Of a stretch of DNA of 64,000 bases, positions 41,854 through 50,306 are shown in pieces (within the stretch, counting starts at the first letter, position 1; every line of letters starts with the position of its first letter). The notes beneath the pieces were generated by a model. It did no database searches. It was not told where the DNA came from and worked only from the letters and a program-made list of their open reading frames with translations. Origin of the DNA: Streptomyces sparsogenes (GTDB lineage Bacteria > Actinomycetota > Actinomycetes > Streptomycetales > Streptomycetaceae); contig NZ_MAXF01000148.1 in NCBI RefSeq assembly GCF_001704635.1, forward strand, positions 1-64,000. The letters are read 5' to 3'. Made by a program: the position numbers and the translations under genes.

Positions 41854-42255
41854 GTGATCCCGTCATCTCCCGCGGCGCCGCCCAGGCTCGGCCGCCGACG
41901 GCGTCTGGAGCTGCCGCCCCCGCTGGCCGCCGACGCCGGATACGACGCCGTCGCCCTGCCGGAGCGGCAGGGGCGTCAGGTTATGGAGCTGCTGCCCCGG
42001 GCGGGCTGTGTCTACTCCGCATCCGGCCGGTGGTGGTGGATCGTTCCGCCGCGGTCGGATTCCGGGCTCAACTGGCCCGGGATCGCCGAGTATTCGGTGG
42101 GCGCGGTGCTGACCGGCGCACCGGAGCGGAACGCGGCGGCCGAGGGCCCCCGGCTGATCCACCGCCCCGAGGGCACCGTGCCGTACACCCATCCGCTGGT
42201 GCTGCACATCGCCGTCTGCGCGGTCGCCGGGGTCTCCCCGTCCTGGCCGGACTAG
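41854..42255 (+). CDS. Conserved Streptomyces small protein next to whiJ-like genes
   Basis: This 133-residue protein begins at a GTG. Its core LPPPLAADAGYDAVALPERQG, then RWWWIVPPRSDSGLNWP and HRPEGTVPYTHPLVLHIAV, matches an uncharacterised family that I associate with WhiJ-type loci. No catalytic motif or membrane segment is visible. It shares its promoter region with the XRE regulator and is probably controlled by it. Confidence 0.8.
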   Translation: MIPSSPAAPPRLGRRRRLELPPPLAADAGYDAVALPERQGRQVMELLPRAGCVYSASGRWWWIVPPRSDSGLNWPGIAEYSVGAVLTGAPERNAAAEGPRLIHRPEGTVPYTHPLVLHIAVCAVAGVSPSWPD

Positions 42256-42258
42256 GCT

Positions 42259-42298
42259 CTTCAGCCGCCTTCAGCCGCCTTCAGCCGCCTTCAGCCGT
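42259..42298. repeat. 10-bp tandem repeat, four copies
   Basis: Four copies of CTTCAGCCGC (last one ending T) lie between convergent genes. The final copy runs into the stop codon of the aminotransferase, so copy-number change could alter its C-terminus. Confidence 0.85.
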
Positions 42299-44109
42299 CA
42301 GGAAACGCCGTCGGCCTGCCGATACGCGGCCGGGCGCGGATAGCGGCGCAGGGCGCCGCCGCCGGACGGGGCCTCGCTGTCGAGGGGCTCAGGGGCGGGC
42401 CTGGCGGGGGCGGAGGCCGGAGCCGGGTCGGGGGCGGAGTCGGTGACCACCGTCGGCATGTAGATCAGGGTGTCGTCCATCGACGAGGAATCCGCCCCGG
42501 CCGACGCCGGATTCGGTGCGTAGACCGTCATCCGCCCGCCGCCGGACGGCTGTTCCGCGGTCTGCGCGGGCTCGGACCCGGCGCCGGGCCACGCCGGCTG
42601 CCGCAGGGCCTCCTGCATGGCCCGCAGCCGGGCGTAGGCGCCCGTCGGCTGCGGCTGCTGGACCTGGGACGCCGCGTGGAACGCCGGGGCCGGCTGAGGC
42701 AGCGGCGCCTGGTAGGGCGGCATCTGGCCGGCGGGGGTGTACGCGGCGGGGGTCAGCTCGGCCATCGGCTGCGCCTGCGGCTGGAGGTAGGCCGCGGGCG
42801 CGGCCTGCTGCGCCGCGTACGGCCCGTAGTCGTCCTGCGTGGCCTGGAGCGGATCGGCCGGGTGGAGCGCCGGCTGCGGTGCCTGCGCGTACGAGGACCG
42901 CTCGTCCAGCGCGTACGAGGGCTGTTGCTCCAGCGCGTAGGACGGCTGGTGGTCCAAGGAGGGCTGCGGGGCGTACCAGGCGGTGCCGTACAGCACCGTG
43001 CTCAGCCCGGTCAGCAGCCGCCGCACATCCGGCTGGGAGCGCACCACCAGCCGCATGAACCGGCTGCTGCTGCCCAGCTTGTTGCCGCACTCGCGGACCA
43101 GCACGCCGTGTTCCGCCAGCAGCCGGTCGCGGACCTGGGCGCCGTCGGCGCCCTCCGGGAGCTTGACGAAGACGAAGTTGCCCTGGGACGGGTAGACCGT
43201 CAGGCCGGGCAGATTGGCCAGCTGGGCCGTCATCTCCTGCCGGTCCCGGCTGAGCATGCGCAGGCTCTGCGCGTACTCCGGCTGGTACCGCTTCAGCATG
43301 AAGACGATGACCTCGGCGAAGGAGTTGAGATTCCACTTCGGCAACCGGGCGCGGATCTGGCCGGCGAGCGCCGGATTGGCGACCAGATAGCCGAAACGGA
43401 CGCCGTGTAGACCGAAGTTCTTGCCGAGGCTGCGCAGCACGATCACATTCGGCCGTAACACCGCCTCGTCCACGACACTCGGATACGCCTCGGCGTCGGC
43501 GAACTCCAGGAACGACTCGTCGATGACGACCAGGTCGAGGTCGGCCAGCGCGTCCATCATGGAGATGACGGCCCGCCGGGACAGCAGCCCGCCGTCGGGG
43601 TTGTTCGGGTTGCAGATCACCGCGACCCGCGAGCCCCTGGACCGTACGAAGGAGACGAACGCCTCCGGGTCGAGCCGGAAGCCGTCCGCCTCCGGGAGCT
43701 GGAACATGTCGACCCGCTTGCCGGTCTCCATCGGCTGGTCGGTCCACCGGCCGAAGGTGGGGATCGGCACCGCCAGGCTCTCCTTGACCAGGAGGTGGTC
43801 GATCCAGGTGATGAGCTCGGTCGAGCCGTTGCCCATCGCCATGGTCTGTGGTTGCAGCCCGAGCAGGCCGGCCAGTTCGGCGGTGATGGTGTCGGCCGGG
43901 CTCGGGTAGTACGTGAGGATGTCCCGCAGCCGCACCGCCAGCACCGCGAACATCGCGGGGGTGGGGAAGTACGGGTTGCAGGGGATGCAGAAGTCCACGA
44001 CGTCCTGGCCCACTCCCGCGCGGGAGAGCGAGAAAGAGGACGGGCTGTGGTGGGTGCCACGGAACAGCTCCGTGGCGCCACCGGAATTGCCGATTGCGGC
44101 AACAGTCAC
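42298..44109 (-). CDS. Conserved class I/II aminotransferase with Pro/Gln-rich C-terminal extension
   Basis: This protein has about 603 residues. The first 380 are a fold-type I PLP enzyme of the HisC/CobD group: GNGSTELITWIDHLL, VICNPNNPDGG, VIDESFLEF and the Schiff-base Lys in RSLGKNFGLHGVRFGYL. The GTG at 44109 gives MTVAAIGNSGGATELFRGTHH, the N-terminus typical of its Streptomyces orthologues, with GAGGAGGG seven bases upstream. Residues from about 390 are low complexity, with three SYAL/SYAQ repeats and many QP and AAY segments, longer than I would expect for the family. Substrate unknown. Conservation in the genus suggests a core, not cluster-specific, role. Confidence 0.85.
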   Translation of the reverse strand: MTVAAIGNSGGATELFRGTHHSPSSFSLSRAGVGQDVVDFCIPCNPYFPTPAMFAVLAVRLRDILTYYPSPADTITAELAGLLGLQPQTMAMGNGSTELITWIDHLLVKESLAVPIPTFGRWTDQPMETGKRVDMFQLPEADGFRLDPEAFVSFVRSRGSRVAVICNPNNPDGGLLSRRAVISMMDALADLDLVVIDESFLEFADAEAYPSVVDEAVLRPNVIVLRSLGKNFGLHGVRFGYLVANPALAGQIRARLPKWNLNSFAEVIVFMLKRYQPEYAQSLRMLSRDRQEMTAQLANLPGLTVYPSQGNFVFVKLPEGADGAQVRDRLLAEHGVLVRECGNKLGSSSRFMRLVVRSQPDVRRLLTGLSTVLYGTAWYAPQPSLDHQPSYALEQQPSYALDERSSYAQAPQPALHPADPLQATQDDYGPYAAQQAAPAAYLQPQAQPMAELTPAAYTPAGQMPPYQAPLPQPAPAFHAASQVQQPQPTGAYARLRAMQEALRQPAWPGAGSEPAQTAEQPSGGGRMTVYAPNPASAGADSSSMDDTLIYMPTVVTDSAPDPAPASAPARPAPEPLDSEAPSGGGALRRYPRPAAYRQADGVS

Positions 44110-44260
44110 CGCGGGACCCTCCTCGGTCACGGGGCCGTGCAGACACGACCGTTGCTGCTCTGTCTCCAGAGCCTGCCGCATGATCCCTCACATGTCGGCA
44201 CACTGAGGATTTTCGTGGGGTGTTTGAGGAGTTCGGGACAGGGGAACAGGTGAGCGGTTA

Positions 44261-46621
44261 TCATTCCGCCTCGACATCGTCTTCGGGACGGCGCTGACCG
44301 GCGACCCAGACTGCCACCTGCGCCCGGGAGTTGAACCCGAGTTTGCTCAGGATGCGCTCGATGTGGCCCTCGGCGGTGCGCTGGGCGATCACCAGCGTCG
44401 CCGCGATCTCCTTGTTGCTCAGCCCCTGGGCGACCAGTTCCGCTATCTCCGTCTCCCGTGGGGTCAGCGGCGAGGACGGCTCGGCCTCGCCGGCCGCGGA
44501 CGGGCCGGGCAGCCGGTCCTGGAGCGCGTACGTCATCGCCTCGTCGTACGAGAGCCTGGCGCCCTCCTTCACGGCCGCCTGGAACGCCTGCTTGCCCAGG
44601 GCCTGCCGGGTGGCGGCCTCGCACCCCTCGTGGTAGCGGACGAGGTGGCCGTACCCGGACAGCGGGGCGCCGACGCTCTGCCAGATGTTCTGCAGGGCGC
44701 CCAGCAGCCTGGCGGCCCGCTGGTACCGCTGCCGCGAGGCCGAGATCCAGGCCAGCACCTCCAGGTTGACCCCGACGCCCAGCGGGTCGTCCAGCGAGCG
44801 GTTGAAGATCAGGCTCTCCGCCTCCAGGGCCTCCGCCCGCTCGTGGTCGCCCTGGCGCCACACCTCCACGCCGAGCGCCATCGTCGCGTACGCCCGGTGC
44901 CAGCCCTCCCCGTGCGCATCGCACACCGCCAGCGACTCCTCGCCCACCGCGACGGCGCGGGCCGCGTCGCCCCGGAAGGAATGGGCCAGGGAGAGCCGGA
45001 TCAGCGCGAGCGCGAGCCCCACCGGATCGCCGGTGGCGCGATGGCGCGCCACGGCCTCCTCGTACAGCCCGACCGCGGACTCGGTGTTGCCCCGGCACAT
45101 GGCGACCATCCCGGAGTACAGCGCCACATAGGCCGGCACCGAGTCCTGCCCCAGCCGGTCGCCGAGCGCCCGGCACTCCTCCAGCATGTCGGCCGCCGCG
45201 TCGATGTCCAACTGGATGATGGCCAGCCAGCTGTCCGTCCACAGCGCGCGGGCCCGCTCCTCGGTGGGCTCGGGGCACAGCGCCAGGCCCCGGTCCAGCC
45301 AGCCGCGCCCCTCGGCGAGGTAGTAGCTGGTGATCCAGTGGTAGAGCAGGTCGGTGGCGATGCCGAGACCGACCGTGGCCTGCCCGGGCTCGGCGAAGCT
45401 GTACTCCAGCGCGGCGCGCAGATTGGTGTGCTCCCGCTGGAGCCGGGCGAACCACGGCACCTGGAAGGGGCCGAACAGCTCCGCGCGCGCCGCGGCCGCC
45501 AGCCCCCGGTAGTAGTCGCGGTGGCGGCGCAGCCGCACGGCCTCCTCCCCGGCCGCGGCGAGCCGGTCCCGGCCGTAGTGGCGCAGCGTGTCCAGCATCC
45601 GGTAGCGCACCGCCTCCGGATGGTCCTCCCGGATCAGCACCGACTTGTCCACCAGCCCGGTCACCAGGTCCAGGACCTCCTCGCGGCCGATGCCGTCCCC
45701 GCCGCACACCGCCTCGGCCGCCTCCAGGTCCAGGCTTCCGGCGAACACCGAGATCCGGGCCCACAGCAGCTGTTCCTTGTCGGTGCACAGGTCGTAGCTC
45801 CAGTCGACGAGCGCCCGCAGTGTCCGGTGGCGCGGCAGGACCGCCCGGGAGCCCTGGGTCAGCAGCCGGAACCGGTCGTCCAGCCGGTCGAGGAGCTGCT
45901 GTACGGACAGGGCCCGCAGCCGCACCGCCGCCAGCTCGATGCCCAGCGGAAGGCCGTCCAGCTGGCGGCAGACCCGCTCCACCGCGTCCCGGTTGGCCTC
46001 GGTCACGGCGAACCCGGGCAGGATGGCGCCGGCCCGCTCCACGAACAGCCGCACCGCGTCGCACTGCGCCAGGGCCGCGGTGGACAGGCGGGGGCCGTCG
46101 GCGTCCGGCAGCGCCAGTGCCGGGACGGCCAGCGTCTGCTCCCCGGCGGTGCCCAGCGCCTGCCGGCTGGTGGCCAGGACGCGCAGCCGGGGCGCCTCGC
46201 GCAGCAGCCGGTCGGTGAGCCGCGCGCAGTCCTCCACCAACTGCTCGCAGTTGTCCAGGAGGATCAGCGCCTGTTTGTCCCGCAGATGGTCGACCAGGGT
46301 CTCGACCGCGGGCCGGGAGGAGTGGTCCCGCAGCTCCAGCGCCTCGCTGACGCTCTGCGCCAGCAGCGCGGGGTCGGTCAGCGCGGCCAGCTCGACCAGC
46401 CACACCCCGTCCGGGAACGCCCGGCGCGCGTCCTCGGCCACCCGCAGCGCCAGCCGGGTCTTGCCGACCCCGCCCACACCGGTCAAGGTCACCAGTCTGG
46501 AGGCGGACAGCATCCGCTTGACCTCGGCCATCTCGTGCCGACGTCCCACAAAGCTCGTCACCTCGGCCGGCAGCCTTCCGGTGTGCCGACCGTTCGAGGT
46601 GCCTGCTGCCACCGCGCTCAT
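44261..46621 (-). CDS. LuxR-type regulator with NB-ARC-like ATPase and TPR domains
   Basis: This 786-residue protein has the Walker A GVGGVGKT (residues 48-55), Walker B-like ALILLDNCEQL (about 125), and an AfsR-like NTPase up to about 330 (LDGLPLGIELAAVRLR). A TPR-type helical region runs to about 700. A C-terminal LuxR helix-turn-helix spans 720-775 (LTPRETEIAELVAQGLSNKEIAATLVIAQRTAEGHIERIL). ATP-gated regulators of this kind respond to ligand-driven oligomerisation. The ATG at 46621 has GAGG upstream. It is divergent from a paralogue at 46842. Confidence 0.9.
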   Translation of the reverse strand: MSAVAAGTSNGRHTGRLPAEVTSFVGRRHEMAEVKRMLSASRLVTLTGVGGVGKTRLALRVAEDARRAFPDGVWLVELAALTDPALLAQSVSEALELRDHSSRPAVETLVDHLRDKQALILLDNCEQLVEDCARLTDRLLREAPRLRVLATSRQALGTAGEQTLAVPALALPDADGPRLSTAALAQCDAVRLFVERAGAILPGFAVTEANRDAVERVCRQLDGLPLGIELAAVRLRALSVQQLLDRLDDRFRLLTQGSRAVLPRHRTLRALVDWSYDLCTDKEQLLWARISVFAGSLDLEAAEAVCGGDGIGREEVLDLVTGLVDKSVLIREDHPEAVRYRMLDTLRHYGRDRLAAAGEEAVRLRRHRDYYRGLAAAARAELFGPFQVPWFARLQREHTNLRAALEYSFAEPGQATVGLGIATDLLYHWITSYYLAEGRGWLDRGLALCPEPTEERARALWTDSWLAIIQLDIDAAADMLEECRALGDRLGQDSVPAYVALYSGMVAMCRGNTESAVGLYEEAVARHRATGDPVGLALALIRLSLAHSFRGDAARAVAVGEESLAVCDAHGEGWHRAYATMALGVEVWRQGDHERAEALEAESLIFNRSLDDPLGVGVNLEVLAWISASRQRYQRAARLLGALQNIWQSVGAPLSGYGHLVRYHEGCEAATRQALGKQAFQAAVKEGARLSYDEAMTYALQDRLPGPSAAGEAEPSSPLTPRETEIAELVAQGLSNKEIAATLVIAQRTAEGHIERILSKLGFNSRAQVAVWVAGQRRPEDDVEAE

Positions 46622-46841
46622 GGATGCCTCGAACCAGTCCCGGCCGACGAGGCCCCGCGCGCTCGGACCGGGCCGACGCTTCCAGGCTAGGGGAAGCGGG
46701 GCCGGAGGGGAGCGCGGAGAATGGAACGCAAGAAACGCAAAGAAACGTGAGAAATACTCCAAGAATGGATATGGCGGGCATAAGGGAGAGGAGAGGTGTG
46801 GGCGAAGGGCTGAGGCGAAGGGTGCGAGCGAAGGACATCGC

Positions 46842-49058
46842 ATGGCGGTGAGGGATGACGAGTCCGGCCCCGGCGGCGGGCCCGGACTCCCCGGACTCCC
46901 CGGACTCCCCGGACTTCCCGGACTCCCCGGACTCCCCGGACTTCCCGGCGGGTACGGGGGCGGGCTGTCCGGCCCGGGCGGGCTCGTCGGCCGGGAGGAG
47001 GAGCTGTCCGAGGCCCGGCGGCTGCTCGGGCGGACGCGGCTGCTCACCCTCACCGGCGTCGCGGGCGTCGGCAAGAGCCGGCTGGCGCTGGGCGTCGCCG
47101 ACCTGGTGCGGGGAGACTTCCCGGACGGTGTGTGGCCGGCCGAACTCGCCGCGCTCGCGGACCCCGGGCTGCTCCCGCGGGCCGTGGCGAGCGCGCTGGG
47201 CCTGCGCGACCCGGCCGCCCGGCCCGTGGTGGAGTTGCTGGGCGACCACCTGAGCGGCAAGCGGGCGCTGCTGGTCCTCGACAACTGCGAGCACCTGGTG
47301 GAGCCCTGCGCGGTCCTCGCCGACCGCCTACTGCGGCGCGCCCCCCGGCTGTGCGTGCTGACCACCAGCCGCGAGCCGCTGCGGGTGCACGGGGAGGTGG
47401 TCCTGTGGGTGCCCTCCCTGGGCGTGCCCGAGCCGCACCGGCGGCACAGCCCCGAGGAACTGGCCCGCTACCCCGCGGTCCGGCTCTTCGTGGCCCGCGC
47501 GGCGCGGGCCTCGCCCCGCTTCGCCCTCGGCCCGCACAACGGGGACACCGTGGCCCTGCTGTGCGGCCGGCTGGACGGCCTCCCGCTGGCCATCGAACTG
47601 GCCGCGGTCGGACTGCGGACCCTCGCCCCCGAACAGGTGCTCGACCGGCTGGACCGGTGTCTGGAGCCCGCGGGGGAGGAGGGGGCCGGCACCCGTTCCC
47701 GCCACGAGACGCTGCGCGCGGCCGTCGACTGGAGCTTCGAGCTGTGCTCCCCGGGCGAGCGGACCCTGTGGGCCCGGGTGTCGGTGTTCGCCGGGGACTT
47801 CGACCTGCGGGCGGCGGAGGAGGTCTGCTCCGGGGAGGGAGTCGGCCGGGAGGACGTACTGGACCTGGTGGCCGGGCTGGTCGACAAGTCGGTTCTGGTC
47901 CGGGAGGAGCGGGACGGCCGGGTCCGCTACCGGCTGCTGGAGACGATCCGCAAGTACGGGCGGGAGCGGCTGGCGGGCTCCGGGCGGGTCGCGGTGTGGC
48001 GGCGGCGCCACCGCGACTGGTGCCGCGCGCTGGTGCGCGAGGCCGAGGAGGAGTGGCTCACCCCGCGTCAGGAGGAGTGGCTGACCCGGCTGAGCGCCGA
48101 GATCGCGAACGTCCGCGCCGCCCTGGAGTTCTGCCGCGCCGAGCCCGGCGAGGCGCGCGCGGGGCTGGAGATCGCCGCCTCGCTGTGGCCCCACTGGATC
48201 TGCGGCGGCAGCCTGGGCGAGGGCCGCCACTGGCTCGGCCAGGCGCTGCGGCTGGCCCCCGAGGACGGCGTGGCGCGCGGCAAGGCCCTGTGGGTGGACG
48301 CCTGGCTCGCGGCGCTCCAGGGGGACACCGCCTCGGCCCTGCCCCGGCTCGACGAGTGCCGTGAGCTGGCCCTCCGCATCCGGCACGAGCCCACCTCGGT
48401 CCGGGCCACCCAGCACCGGGGCGCCCTCGCGCTGTACGAGGGCGACTTCCCCCGCGCGATCCGCCTCGTCGAGCAGGCCCTGGCGGGCCACCGCGCGGCC
48501 GGTGACCGCAACGGCGTGATGACCGCCCTCTACCAGCTGACCATGGCCTGCGCCCTGTACGGCGACCCCAGGGCGTCGGCCTACGGCGAGGAGTGCCTGG
48601 CGCTGTGCGAGGCGGCCGGGGCCCAGTGGACCCGCTCCTACGCGCTGTGGGCCCTGGGCCTGCACACCTGGCGCCGGGGCGACCGGCGGCGGGCGACCGC
48701 GCTGGTGCGCGACGCCCTGCGGACCCGGTGGGCGGTGCGCGACGGGTGGGGGACGGCGCTGTGCCTCGAGGTGCTGGCCTGGACCGCGGCCTTCGGCGGC
48801 CGGCCGGCTTACGGGGCGCGGCTGCTGGGCTCGGCGGACGCCATGTGGAGCGCCACCGGCGCCTCGCCCGCGGGCTTCCGGCACCTGGCCGCCGTACACG
48901 ACGAGGTCGCCGCCCGCCTGCGGGCCGAACTGGGCACCCGGGCGTACGCCGTCGCGTACCGGGCCGGGGCGCGGCTGACGGCCGACGAGGCGACGGCCGC
49001 CGCCCTCCACGACCCGGTACCCGCCCCCGGCCGCCGCGCGGCCTCGGCCGGCGCGTGA
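46842..49058 (+). CDS. AfsR-like NTPase/TPR protein lacking a DNA-binding domain
   Basis: This 738-residue paralogue of the divergent regulator has an NTPase domain with GVAGVGKS (72-79), LLVLDNCEHLVEP (about 150) and LDGLPLAIELAAVGLR (about 240). The same TPR-like region follows, with the matching C-terminal DEATAAAL segment. It stops at the point where its partner's LuxR helix-turn-helix begins, leaving only PAPGRRAASAGA. The N-terminus carries seven GLP triplets (15-35) from a 9-bp tandem repeat. AAGGA sits six bases before the ATG. It may modulate its partner by hetero-oligomerisation or be a truncated regulator (inference). Confidence 0.85.
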   Translation: MAVRDDESGPGGGPGLPGLPGLPGLPGLPGLPGLPGGYGGGLSGPGGLVGREEELSEARRLLGRTRLLTLTGVAGVGKSRLALGVADLVRGDFPDGVWPAELAALADPGLLPRAVASALGLRDPAARPVVELLGDHLSGKRALLVLDNCEHLVEPCAVLADRLLRRAPRLCVLTTSREPLRVHGEVVLWVPSLGVPEPHRRHSPEELARYPAVRLFVARAARASPRFALGPHNGDTVALLCGRLDGLPLAIELAAVGLRTLAPEQVLDRLDRCLEPAGEEGAGTRSRHETLRAAVDWSFELCSPGERTLWARVSVFAGDFDLRAAEEVCSGEGVGREDVLDLVAGLVDKSVLVREERDGRVRYRLLETIRKYGRERLAGSGRVAVWRRRHRDWCRALVREAEEEWLTPRQEEWLTRLSAEIANVRAALEFCRAEPGEARAGLEIAASLWPHWICGGSLGEGRHWLGQALRLAPEDGVARGKALWVDAWLAALQGDTASALPRLDECRELALRIRHEPTSVRATQHRGALALYEGDFPRAIRLVEQALAGHRAAGDRNGVMTALYQLTMACALYGDPRASAYGEECLALCEAAGAQWTRSYALWALGLHTWRRGDRRRATALVRDALRTRWAVRDGWGTALCLEVLAWTAAFGGRPAYGARLLGSADAMWSATGASPAGFRHLAAVHDEVAARLRAELGTRAYAVAYRAGARLTADEATAAALHDPVPAPGRRAASAGA
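46884..46946 (+). repeat. 9-bp tandem repeat, seven units, coding for GLP
   Basis: Seven consecutive units of GGACTCCCC (two with GGACTTCCC) encode a collagen-like (GLP)7 near the N-terminus of the HTH-less regulator. Because the unit is a multiple of three, copy-number changes stay in frame. Confidence 0.92.
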
Positions 49059-49221
49059 GGGGGGCTCGGCGCGCTTGAGGTGGGGCCGGGGCGGGCCCCG
49101 GGGGCGGGTCAGGTACCCATGCGGGGATTTCTCCCCTCCCCGGGGGAAGCCCCCGGTCGCATGCTGAAGGTCTCGATTCCGGATTCCGCCGGAAGTCGGC
49201 GGAAGATCGAAGGCCCGAGCC

Positions 49222-49416
49222 ATGTGTGATCATCAGCCTCCCTGCCCGCCCGCCGACGCGACCGACCACGACTCGGCCCGTCTGGTGGCAACCCACCCCG
49301 AGCAGGGGTGGAGCCTCCTGTGCAACGGCGTGGTGGTTTTCGCGGACACGGGTGAACTCCTCCCCGACGGTCGCGTCGTCCCCGCCCCCCGTAACAGCCC
49401 GGAGCAGGCCGCATGA
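49222..49416 (+). CDS. DUF5999 small protein
   Basis: This 64-residue protein matches the Streptomyces DUF5999 family: MCDHQPPCPPADATDHDSAR, then HPEQGWSLLCNGVVVFADTG and ELLPDGRVVP. Conserved Cys/His residues at the N-terminus (C2, H4, C8) suggest metal binding. The stop codon overlaps the start of the ATPase gene (ATGA), so the two are co-translated. The stretch 49059-49221 upstream holds GGGGATTTCTCCCC, a short palindrome of unknown role. Confidence 0.9.
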   Translation: MCDHQPPCPPADATDHDSARLVATHPEQGWSLLCNGVVVFADTGELLPDGRVVPAPRNSPEQAA

Positions 49417-49931
49417 AGTCCCCCGGCTACCGCTGGGCGGTGCCCCCTCCCGCAGTGGCGCTCACCGACCCGCCGGGCACTCTCCGGCGGCCGGCGCGGC
49501 GCGGTGCCCGCGCCGCCGACCGGGGGGTGTCCTGGGTGCTGCCGTCCCATCCGTCCTCGGTGTCCGCCGCCCGTCGGCTGGCCCTGTCGCAGCTGGCCGT
49601 ATGGGCCGTGCCCGGGCCGGCGGACGATGTCGAGCTGCTGGTCAGCGAGGTGGTCACCAACGCGCTGCGGCACACCGTGGGGCCGGTGCGGCTGACGCTG
49701 TGCCTGTGCCCCGCGGACGACGCGGTGCGCTGCGAGGTGGAGGACGCCGACCCCACGCCGCCGCATGCCTGCGAGGCCGGTGAGGAGGACGAGGGGGGCC
49801 GCGGGCTCTACATGATCGACCTGCTGGCCCGCTGCTGGGGCAGCCACCCGACGGGCGGGGGCAAGACCGTGTGGTTCGAGCTCCACGTCCGCCCCCAGGC
49901 CGAGCGGCGCCCGAACCCCGAGGCCCCTTGA
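49413..49931 (+). CDS. Anti-sigma-factor-type ATP-binding protein (HATPase_c)
   Basis: This 172-residue GHKL-type ATPase resembles RsbW/SpoIIAB-like proteins, very numerous in Streptomyces. It has DDVELLVSEVVTNALRHTVGPVRLTL with the N-box Asn, and GRGLYMIDLLARCWG with the G-box. The equivalent of the DxGxG box is weak (EVEDADPTPP). These proteins can bind sigma factors or phosphorylate antagonists; the target is unknown. The N-terminal 40 residues are low complexity. Confidence 0.88.
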   Translation: MKSPGYRWAVPPPAVALTDPPGTLRRPARRGARAADRGVSWVLPSHPSSVSAARRLALSQLAVWAVPGPADDVELLVSEVVTNALRHTVGPVRLTLCLCPADDAVRCEVEDADPTPPHACEAGEEDEGGRGLYMIDLLARCWGSHPTGGGKTVWFELHVRPQAERRPNPEAP

Positions 49932-50032
49932 GCCGTACACCCCGCCGAAACCACGGCACGGACCGCGCGCGACACGAACCGCGCGGGACACGCACCGCAC
50001 ACGTCACACCGCACACGACACGACGAAGGGAG

Positions 50033-50092
50033 ATGCCATCGGACGGTACATCGCACTCCGTGATGCCGAACGGCCCGGGGACCGGAAGATGA
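50033..50092 (+). CDS. Possible 19-residue peptide
   Basis: In the 375 bp gap before the first LAL gene, GAAGGGAG leads straight into an ATG. The encoded peptide is MPSDGTSHSVMPNGPGTGR. The ribosome site is closer to the ATG than normal. It could be a leader peptide or chance. Confidence 0.2.
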   Translation: MPSDGTSHSVMPNGPGTGR

Positions 50093-50210
50093 GTGCCCTC
50101 CACCGCGACTTCCGGCCCCGGGCCTTCCCGTGTCCGCCCCGCCTCGCTCCACCAGCGCCCGGGGCGCGAACACCGATTCCGTGAGGCATCACCGCTCACT
50201 GCCGTGTCGG

Positions 50211-50240
50211 TTGATCACATAAGTGTCACTCGTGTAATCT
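50211..50240 (+). promoter_or_regulatory. Likely sigma70-type promoter of the LAL regulator block
   Basis: TTGATC (50211-50216) and TAATCT (50235-50240) are separated by 18 bp, with a start expected about 60 bp before the GTG at 50307. The arms GATCAC (50213-50218) and GTGATC (50242-50247) flank the -10 and could be an operator. The rest of the gap 49932-50210 shows nothing else convincing. Confidence 0.5.
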
Positions 50241-50306
50241 CGTGATCGCATCGAGTAGCATGCTTTTCCGGCTTATCGCAGCGTGTTGGGGTGCGAGGGG
50301 GCTACG

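Noticed and set aside
46884..46946. CRISPR-like or variable-number repeat locus
   Set aside because: The 9-bp units are contiguous without spacers and are translated as (GLP)7 in a real gene.
49117..49132. PimM-type PAS-LuxR binding site
   Set aside because: The palindrome GGGGATTTCTCCCC has a 4-base centre between GGGA and TCCC, whereas the described site has two bases there; it also lies away from any target cluster.
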